A DNA stretch of 64,000 nucleotides from assembly GCF_001421165.1 (NCBI RefSeq), contig NZ_LMKB01000005.1, positions 341,580 through 405,579 of the forward strand, read 5' to 3'. The notes beneath the pieces are model-generated. The model saw only the letters and a list, made by a program, of their open reading frames with translations. It ran no database searches and had not been told where the DNA came from. This document shows positions 58,779 through 64,000 of the stretch, piece after piece (the stretch's first letter is position 1; each line of letters begins with the position of its first letter). The stretch is from Frigoribacterium sp. Leaf8. GTDB lineage: Bacteria > Actinomycetota > Actinomycetes > Actinomycetales > Microbacteriaceae. Made by a program: the position numbers and the translations under genes.

Positions 58779-59819
58779 TCACCGGCCGAGCGCGACGGCG
58801 ACGGCCTCGACGTCGCCCTCGTCGTTCCAGAGGTGGAAGGCCACGCGGACGCGACCGGCGCGCCCCGAGACCACGAGACCGGCGTCGCCGAGGAGGCGCT
58901 GGTCGCGTCCGTCGGGATCGGCCCAGGTCACGATCGCGCGGCCCTGCGCCTCGATCCCGAGCCGCGAGCAGAGCGCGTCGCCCGTCCCGGCGGCGTGCGC
59001 CCAGGTCTCGTCGGGGTCGAGCGCGGCGAACGTCGTGAGCGCGGGCAGCGCCCCGGCCCAGGCCTGCCAGGCGGGCGACACGTCGAAGGCCCGCGCGTCC
59101 GTGGCGAGGCTCATGTCGGGGCCGTAGCACGAGGCCCACACGTCATCGCCCGCGTACCAGCCGGCCTGGGCCGGGACCATGGCCTCCTGCAGCCGCTCCC
59201 CCACGGTGAGGAACGCCACCCCTCGCGGGCAGCACAACCACTTGTAGGCGTGCGTGACGCTGGCGTCGTACCGCGAGGCGTCGACGGGCCGCACGCCCGC
59301 CGCCTGCGTGAGGTCGCACAGCGTCAACGCCCCGTGTCGGGCCGCCGCGGCGACGATGGCGGCGTCGTCGGCGACCTCGCCGGTGGCGGACTGGACGGCC
59401 GACCAGGCCACGAGGTGCGTGCCGGGCCCGACGGAGCCGGCCAGCTCGGCCAGCGGGACGCTCCGCACCCGGACGCCCCGCGCCTCCTGCACCACGAAGG
59501 GGTAGACGATCGAGCTGAAGTCGCCCGTGGGCACCAGCACCTCGGCGCCGTCCGGGACCGAGGCCGCGATGACGGCGACCATCGCCGACGTCTGCGACGC
59601 GATGGCCACGCGGTCGACGCCGACCCGGGCCAGTCGGGCGAAGGCCGCACGCGCCTCCTCGACGACGGCGCCGTAGGCGACCGGGCCGGCCCGACCGGAC
59701 GACCACCGGTCGAGGTCGGCGCGCGACGCCTCGACCGTGGACCGCAGCGGCAGGCCCATGGTGCAGGCGGCGAGGTAACCCGGTGCCGGGGCGAAGAGGT
59801 CGGGTCGGGGCTCGGTCAT
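58779..59819 (-). CDS. Class V (SufS/NifS-like fold) aminotransferase
   Basis: 346 aa PLP enzyme. PLP Lys in VTHAYKWLCCPRG (about residue 204), Asp in LTLCDLTQAAG, and SQTSAMVAVIAASVPDGAEVLVP as phosphate site. No cysteine-desulfurase loop is seen, so the substrate is more likely an amino acid (serine-glyoxylate or kynureninase-like). ATG at 59819 has TGAGGAC. Divergent from a LysR regulator 81 bp away, its probable controller. Confidence 0.88.
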   Translation of the reverse strand: MTEPRPDLFAPAPGYLAACTMGLPLRSTVEASRADLDRWSSGRAGPVAYGAVVEEARAAFARLARVGVDRVAIASQTSAMVAVIAASVPDGAEVLVPTGDFSSIVYPFVVQEARGVRVRSVPLAELAGSVGPGTHLVAWSAVQSATGEVADDAAIVAAAARHGALTLCDLTQAAGVRPVDASRYDASVTHAYKWLCCPRGVAFLTVGERLQEAMVPAQAGWYAGDDVWASCYGPDMSLATDARAFDVSPAWQAWAGALPALTTFAALDPDETWAHAAGTGDALCSRLGIEAQGRAIVTWADPDGRDQRLLGDAGLVVSGRAGRVRVAFHLWNDEGDVEAVAVALGR

Positions 59820-59888
59820 GTCCTCAGGTTCCCCCCGTCGAGACCGGAGGACAACCACCAGTGTCTGAGGCCGATCATCACCACGGCT

Positions 59889-59894
59889 TATGAT
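59889..59894 (+). promoter_or_regulatory. -10 TATGAT of the LysR gene, 6 nt from GTG
   Basis: TATGAT, five of six consensus, exact 6-nt spacing to the GTG at 59901; leaderless. Confidence 0.7.
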
Positions 59895-59900
59895 TCGACC

Positions 59901-60857
59901 GTGCCCGACGATCTCGACCTCGCGTCCTTGCGCGTCGTCCGCGCCGTGGCCGACACCGGCACCATCACGGCGGCGGCCGCCCTGCTCGGCTACAGCCAAC
60001 CCGCCGTCAGCCAGCAGCTGCGTCGAGCCGAACGCCAGGTCGGGCAACCGCTCGTGCTCCGCGCCGGGCGCGGCGTCGCCCTCACCGAGGCCGGGCACAG
60101 GCTCGCCGCGCACGCCGTCCACGTGCAGGCGGCCCTCGACGCCGCGCGGCAGGACCTCGACGACCTGGGCGGCGTCGCCACGGGCCACGTCACCCTGGCC
60201 GGGTTCCCCAGCGCGTCGTCGACGATCGTCCCCGACGTGCTCTCGCGCCTGCGGGACCGACACCCGGGCCTCACGGTCGACTACGTCGAGGCGGAACCCC
60301 CGGAGGCGCTGGCACGACTGCGCGACGGCTCGGCGGACGTCGCGGTCACCTTCCGTCACGGGGGCGACCCCGGGGGCGAACGCGACCTCGACGGTCTGCT
60401 GCACCGCGCCTCCTTCGTCGACCGCACGGTGCTCGCCGTGCCGTCTGCCCACCCGTTCACGCGAGGCGACGACTTCGGCGGCCTCGCGCACGAGAGGTGG
60501 ATCGGCGGATGCCCCCGCTGCCGGAGCCAACTGCTCGCGACCTGCGCCGCGTCCGGGTTCGAGCCCGAGATCGTGCTCGAGACCGACAACGCCCTGGCCG
60601 TGCTCGGCCTCGTCGCGGCGGGCCTCGGCGTCGCCCTGCTGCCGGGGCTCTCGCTCGTGTCCGCCGCCGTGCCTCGCGGGGTGCGGGTGGTGGAGCTCGA
60701 CGACGGCCTCGCCCGCGTCGTGCACGTGGTCCACGGGCGTGGGGGTGACCGCGTGCCGAGCGTGCGGGCGGTCCTCGACGCCTTCGAGCAGGTGGACGGC
60801 GACGCGCTGGGCCTCGTGCCGGCGCCACGGGGCGAGCCGTCCGTGCCTCCGGGTTAG
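59901..60857 (+). CDS. LysR-family transcription regulator
   Basis: 318 aa. N-terminal helix-turn-helix (LASLRVVRAVADTGTITAAAALLGYSQPAVSQQLRRAERQVG), then periplasmic-binding-like effector domain (VTLAGFPSASSTIVPDVLSRLRDRHPGL). Two Cys (GGCPRCRSQLLATC) in the effector domain are unusual and could be redox or metal sensing. Probably controls the divergent aminotransferase. A 3' TAGGCT box (60856-60861) overlaps its end and serves the next gene. Confidence 0.92.
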   Translation: MPDDLDLASLRVVRAVADTGTITAAAALLGYSQPAVSQQLRRAERQVGQPLVLRAGRGVALTEAGHRLAAHAVHVQAALDAARQDLDDLGGVATGHVTLAGFPSASSTIVPDVLSRLRDRHPGLTVDYVEAEPPEALARLRDGSADVAVTFRHGGDPGGERDLDGLLHRASFVDRTVLAVPSAHPFTRGDDFGGLAHERWIGGCPRCRSQLLATCAASGFEPEIVLETDNALAVLGLVAAGLGVALLPGLSLVSAAVPRGVRVVELDDGLARVVHVVHGRGGDRVPSVRAVLDAFEQVDGDALGLVPAPRGEPSVPPG

Positions 60858-60889
60858 GCTGGCCCGACGAACCAGGAGAGGTGCAGGTC

Positions 60890-61561
60890 GTGCGCACAAG
60901 ACTGACCGTCGGCATCGCCGTCTCGGTGCTGGCCCTCGTCGGGCTGACCGGCTGCTTCCCGAGCCTCGACGACCTCACGCCGGCCGGTGCGGGCGGATCG
61001 GCGTCGACCCCCGGCCCGGGAGCCACCGGCGCGCCGCAGCCCCAGGTCACCGGGGCTCCCGGCACCGGCGGCGGCACGGGGTCGCAGCCCGACGCCCTCG
61101 CCCCCGGAGGCACGCTGCTCGGCCAGGTCAACTACAAGGACCTCACCATCTACGTCTACGGCGTCGGCGAGCTGACGACCTCGGCGCCCTCGATCTACGC
61201 CCGCCCCGACGGCACCGACCCCTACCCCGCGGGCACCGACGTCGAGGTCACGGCCTACGTGCTGACGAACAACTCGCAGCGTCGGCTCGACCTGACCGAC
61301 CTGAGCGCCGACTACTCGTCGTACGGCAACGACCTCGCCACGCAGGACGTCTTCGCCGGGCAGGATCTGTTGACCCAGCTGGGCTACGAGACCTCGCTCG
61401 AGTCGAAGTTCCCCGCCGACAGCGCGAACTGGTACCTGCTGCCGGGCGAGTCGACCGTCTTCGCCAACGCCTGGTTCCACCGGGCGAGCGACGGACCGCT
61501 GACCCTGCAGTTCCTGTGGCCGGCCGAGCGGATCTTCCTGGGCGCGAACATCCAGTTCTGA
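60890..61561 (+). CDS. Secreted lipoprotein, unknown
   Basis: 223 aa. Signal VRTRLTVGIAVSVLALVGLTGC, lipobox LTGC with Cys at residue 22. A low-complexity Gly/Ala/Pro/Ser linker (about 35-80) leads to a beta-rich domain containing QVNYKDLTIYVYGVGEL...DVEVTAYVLTNNSQRRLDLTDLSADYSSYG, resembling immunoglobulin-like DUF4352 folds. GTG at 60890 has AGGAGAGG; -10 TAGGCT 29 nt upstream. Function unknown. Confidence 0.82.
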   Translation: MRTRLTVGIAVSVLALVGLTGCFPSLDDLTPAGAGGSASTPGPGATGAPQPQVTGAPGTGGGTGSQPDALAPGGTLLGQVNYKDLTIYVYGVGELTTSAPSIYARPDGTDPYPAGTDVEVTAYVLTNNSQRRLDLTDLSADYSSYGNDLATQDVFAGQDLLTQLGYETSLESKFPADSANWYLLPGESTVFANAWFHRASDGPLTLQFLWPAERIFLGANIQF

Positions 61562-61572
61562 CGGGCGTCCGG

Positions 61573-62370
61573 TCAGGCCGGACCGGGGGCGTCCACCGCT
61601 CCCCCGAAACGACGGGTGCGCGAGGCATAGGTCTCGACGGCCTGCCAGAGGTCGGTCCGGGTGAAGTCCGGCCACAGCCGGTCGAGGAACACCATCTCGG
61701 CGTAGGCGGACTGCCAGAGCATGAAGTTGCTCGTGCGCTGCTCGCCCGAGCTGCGCACGAAGAGGTCGACGTCGGGCAGTTCGGGAGCGTACAGCCGCTT
61801 CTGGATCAGCTTCTCGCCGACGGCCGAGGGCTTGAGCCGACCGGCGGCGACGTCGTCGGCGATCGAGCGCACCGCGTCGGCGATCTCGGTCCGCCCGCCG
61901 TAGTTGACGCACATCGTCAACGTCAGGACGTCGTTGCCCTTGGTCAGCTCTTCGGCGAACTGCAGTTCCCTGATCACCGACCCCCACAGCCGCGGCTTCC
62001 GCCCGGCCCAGCGGACCCGCACGCCCCAAGCGTTCAGCTGGTCGCGACGTCGGTGCAGCACGTCACGGTTGAAGCCCATCAGGAAGCGCACCTCGTCGGG
62101 CGAGCGCTTCCAGTTCTCGGTCGAGAACGCGTACACGCTGAGGTGCTTCACGCCGATCTGGATCGCCCCGGCGACCACGTCGAGCAGCGACATCTCGCCG
62201 GCCTTGTGGCCCTCGACGCGGGTGAGCCCGCGCCCGTTCGCCCAGCGGCCGTTGCCGTCCATCACGATCGCGACGTGCTCGGGCACGGCGCCCCGCGGCA
62301 TCTCGGGCGGGTGGACGCCCGTCCAGTCGAGGGGGCGGAAGTCGGCGGCGTCGCGGTGGGTCTTCTTCAC
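61573..62370 (-). CDS. uppS: Isoprenyl (undecaprenyl) diphosphate synthase
   Basis: 265 aa cis-prenyltransferase making the lipid carrier for cell-wall synthesis. [14 protein letters not shown] holds the catalytic Asp, [17 protein letters not shown], and [23 protein letters not shown] are all family motifs. GTG at 62370 overlaps recO's stop as GTGA and follows GGAAGAG. The recO-uppS order is conserved in actinobacteria. Confidence 0.96.
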   Translation of the reverse strand: MKKTHRDAADFRPLDWTGVHPPEMPRGAVPEHVAIVMDGNGRWANGRGLTRVEGHKAGEMSLLDVVAGAIQIGVKHLSVYAFSTENWKRSPDEVRFLMGFNRDVLHRRRDQLNAWGVRVRWAGRKPRLWGSVIRELQFAEELTKGNDVLTLTMCVNYGGRTEIADAVRSIADDVAAGRLKPSAVGEKLIQKRLYAPELPDVDLFVRSSGEQRTSNFMLWQSAYAEMVFLDRLWPDFTRTDLWQAVETYASRTRRFGGAVDAPGPA

Positions 62371-63110
62371 GGTCTCTCTCTTCCGGGCACCCGGTCGACG
62401 TGCTGCAGCGATCGCAGTCCCCGTTCGAGGTGCCACTGCGTGTAGGCGGCGACGACGCCGCTCGCCTGGTTACGGGTCGCGTCGGGTGCGTCCTCGGCGT
62501 GGTCCCAGTCCCCCGTGAGCAGCGCGCCCAACAGGGCCAGCGCCTCCTGCGTCAAGCGCGGAGCGCCGGGAGGCGCGTGCGAGTCGGCCACCACGCCACC
62601 GAGCTGGACGACGAAGGCCGAGTGCGGCCCGGGGGCACCGGTCACGGCGCAGTCGCCGAAGCTCGGCGACCAGCCCGCGATGCTGAGCGCACGCAAGAGG
62701 TACGAGTCGAGCGTGAGCTGGGGGGCGTGCTCGTGCCGCGCGAGCGAGCGGAGGGCCCCGACGAGCAGGAGGTACTGCTGCAGACCCGCCTCGGCCTCGG
62801 TCAGCTTGTCGGCCGTCTCGACCATCACGTTGCCGGCCGTGTAGCTCTCGTAGTCGGCCGCGATCACGGCACCGTACGAGCCGAGCGACTCGGCCTGCTG
62901 CACGATGTCGAGCGAGCGGCCCTCGTAGAGCTGCAGGTCGGCGACCATCATCGGCTCGAGGCGCGCCCCGAACTTCGACGCCGTGCGTCGGACGCCCTTG
63001 GCCACGGCCCGGATCTTGCCGTGGTTGCGGCTGAGCATCGTAAGGATGCGGTCGGCCTCACCCAGCTTGTGGGTGCGCAACACGACGCATTCATCACGGT
63101 AGACGGGCAC
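62367..63110 (-). CDS. recO: DNA repair protein RecO
   Basis: 247 aa. N-terminal OB fold ([50 protein letters not shown]), then helical domain. In the C-terminal zinc region the usual CxxC..CxxC is reduced to [11 protein letters not shown], so Zn is probably not bound. GTG at 63110 (GATGCT 6 nt upstream) chosen over a longer Met start. Divergent from the TRIC-like gene 34 bp away; overlaps uppS by 4 nt. Confidence 0.93.
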   Translation of the reverse strand: MPVYRDECVVLRTHKLGEADRILTMLSRNHGKIRAVAKGVRRTASKFGARLEPMMVADLQLYEGRSLDIVQQAESLGSYGAVIAADYESYTAGNVMVETADKLTEAEAGLQQYLLLVGALRSLARHEHAPQLTLDSYLLRALSIAGWSPSFGDCAVTGAPGPHSAFVVQLGGVVADSHAPPGAPRLTQEALALLGALLTGDWDHAEDAPDATRNQASGVVAAYTQWHLERGLRSLQHVDRVPGRERP

Positions 63111-63132
63111 CGACCAAGCATCGCACGCGTGG

Positions 63133-63138
63133 TACAAA
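63133..63138 (+). promoter_or_regulatory. -10 TACAAA of the TRIC-like gene, 6 nt from GTG
   Basis: TACAAA with exact 6-nt spacing to the GTG at 63145; a weaker match (last base A). Confidence 0.45.
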
Positions 63139-63144
63139 CGTCAG

Positions 63145-63807
63145 GTGCACGCCACAGCCTTCGCCGTACCCCTGTGGGTGGACCTCCTCGCCGTCGGCAT
63201 CGGCAGCCTGCAGGGGGCGATGTTCGCGTCGGAGTACAAGGACCGCCGTCTCGATCTGCTCGGCATCGCCATCATCGGGATCGCCACCGGGCTCGGCGGC
63301 GGCGTGCTGCGCGACGTGCTTCTCGGCGAGGTGCCGCGCGCCATGTCGAGCAACTGGTACCTGCTCGTCGCCGTCGCCGCGGCGATCGTCGGCATGGCAC
63401 TCCAGCGCGTGTTCACCCGGCTGGCCGGGGTCATCACCGTGCTCGACGCGCTGACCATCGGCCTGCTCGGCGCGATCGGGTCGACCAAGGCGCTCTCGCT
63501 CGGACTGCCCGAGATCCCGGCCGTGTTCGTCGGGGTCATCGCGGCCGTCGGCGGCTCGGTGCTCCGCGACCTGCTGATGAACCTCACCATCGCGATGATG
63601 CACGTGGGATCGCTCTACGCCGTGGCGGCGGCCGGCGGCACCGTCGTGCTGGTCGTTGCCGTGACGCTCGGCGCACCCGTGGCCGTCTCCGCGATCGCGG
63701 GCACGTCCATCACCCTGGTCATCCGCATGCTGGCGGTGCGGTTCGGTTGGACCCTGCCCGAGCAGCGCGCCCTCAGCCGGCTGCCCCGCTGGCGTCGTCC
63801 GCGCTGA
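63145..63807 (+). CDS. TRIC-type (UPF0126) cation-channel membrane protein
   Basis: 220 aa with seven membrane helices and a two-fold repeat: each half carries a GIATGLGGGVLRDVLL / GVIAAVGGSVLRDLLM motif (GG-x-R-D), the signature of trimeric intracellular cation-channel family proteins. C-terminus is basic. Ion selectivity unknown, most bacterial members pass monovalent cations. GTG at 63145. Ends 52 nt before a tandem-repeat region. Confidence 0.92.
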   Translation: MHATAFAVPLWVDLLAVGIGSLQGAMFASEYKDRRLDLLGIAIIGIATGLGGGVLRDVLLGEVPRAMSSNWYLLVAVAAAIVGMALQRVFTRLAGVITVLDALTIGLLGAIGSTKALSLGLPEIPAVFVGVIAAVGGSVLRDLLMNLTIAMMHVGSLYAVAAAGGTVVLVVAVTLGAPVAVSAIAGTSITLVIRMLAVRFGWTLPEQRALSRLPRWRRPR

Positions 63808-63859
63808 GTCCGCCTGCCGTCTCGGCGCCCGGGCCCGTCGCCCGGCCGGCCGCTCGCCC

Positions 63860-63929
63860 CTCGTCGGACCCGTCGCCCCTCGTCGGGCCCGTCGCCCCTC
63901 GTCGGGCCCGTCGTCCTTCGTCGGGCCCG
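63860..63929. repeat. 19-bp tandem repeat, about 3.6 copies
   Basis: Unit of CTCGTCGGGCCCGTCGCCC, three nearly full copies (63860-63878, 63879-63897, 63898-63916) and a partial fourth. Noncoding, after the TRIC-like gene; 12 bp before palindromic copy 6. Confidence 0.85.
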
Positions 63930-63940
63930 GGCCGCACCCC

Positions 63941-64000
63941 GTCGGCAACTCCTGCCCCCTGCGCCAGCACACCCCGACACGCCGCACACCCGCACCCCCG
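63941..64000. repeat. Palindromic element, copy 6 (cut by window end)
   Basis: Starts GTCGGCAACTCCTGCC and shares GACACGCCGC with copy 5; the right arm lies outside the window. Confidence 0.75.

Overview
The window is high-GC DNA with dense, mostly leaderless or short-leadered genes. The gene content points to an actinobacterium of the family Microbacteriaceae: polyphosphate glucokinase, a fabD-fabH-acpP-fabF cluster headed by a PucR-type regulator, a homodimeric AceE, DUF3090/SCO1664/MSMEG_4193-family genes, the CE1758/CE1759 flavoenzyme pair, and the dusB-dgt-dnaG and recO-uppS gene orders. Genus cannot be fixed from the sequence alone. It reads as ordinary chromosome: no phage, transposase, CRISPR array or plasmid function was seen.

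Layout. 1-2.0 kb: 3' part of map, ppgK, a 56-bp palindrome and the RNase P RNA gene (minus strand). 2.0-7.2 kb, minus: a degenerate zinc-ribbon/coiled-coil protein, NIF3-like protein, membrane protein of unknown function, alpha/beta hydrolase and a sarcosine/N-methyltryptophan oxidase-like flavoprotein. 7.4-15.5 kb: septum-formation-domain protein, cardiolipin synthase, DinB-like protein, a non-canonical Nramp-like transporter, and an AAA-VWA (MoxR/CoxE-like) pair. 15.5-24.5 kb: SCO1664-DUF3090-phosphomutase trio, a divergent HxlR regulator/quinone-reductase-like pair, flavin disulfide oxidoreductase, histidine phosphatase, orphan response regulator, GlsB-like protein, DUF6766 protein with an unlisted 41-aa membrane peptide, tRNA-Val and an AhpE-like peroxiredoxin. 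24.8-33.2 kb is the pyruvate-to-fatty-acid block: aceE, fasR-like regulator, fabD, fabH, acpP, fabF, DUF3145. 33.4-41.7 kb: accessory family-A DNA polymerase, DUF1684 protein, CE1759/CE1758 pair with an 18-bp operator-like palindrome, two tRNA genes nearby, GT4 glycosyltransferase, DMT transporter and def. 42.0-49.6 kb is one six-gene peptide ABC-transporter operon with an extra ATPase and a hydroxyacid dehydrogenase. 49.8-58.7 kb: dnaG, dgt, dusB, YbaK-like deacylase, a DsbA/FrnE-like oxidoreductase with a coupled 65-aa Cys peptide, an AbiEi/DUF559-like protein, and glyS. 58.8-64 kb: aminotransferase/LysR pair, lipoprotein, uppS-recO and a TRIC-type channel.

Three sequence-level systems cut across the genes. 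First, at least eleven genes carry a TANNNT hexamer exactly 6 nt upstream of the ATG/GTG, so transcription should begin at the start codon (leaderless mRNAs). Second, the decamer AGGAGGCGCG (either strand) occurs 28 times by eye count, often as inverted pairs that form terminator hairpins. Third, a family of about 86-98 bp palindromic elements with termini GTCGGCAACTCCTGCC/GGCAGGAGTTGCCGAC occurs six times, once inside a coding sequence where it supplies the C-terminal protein sequence.
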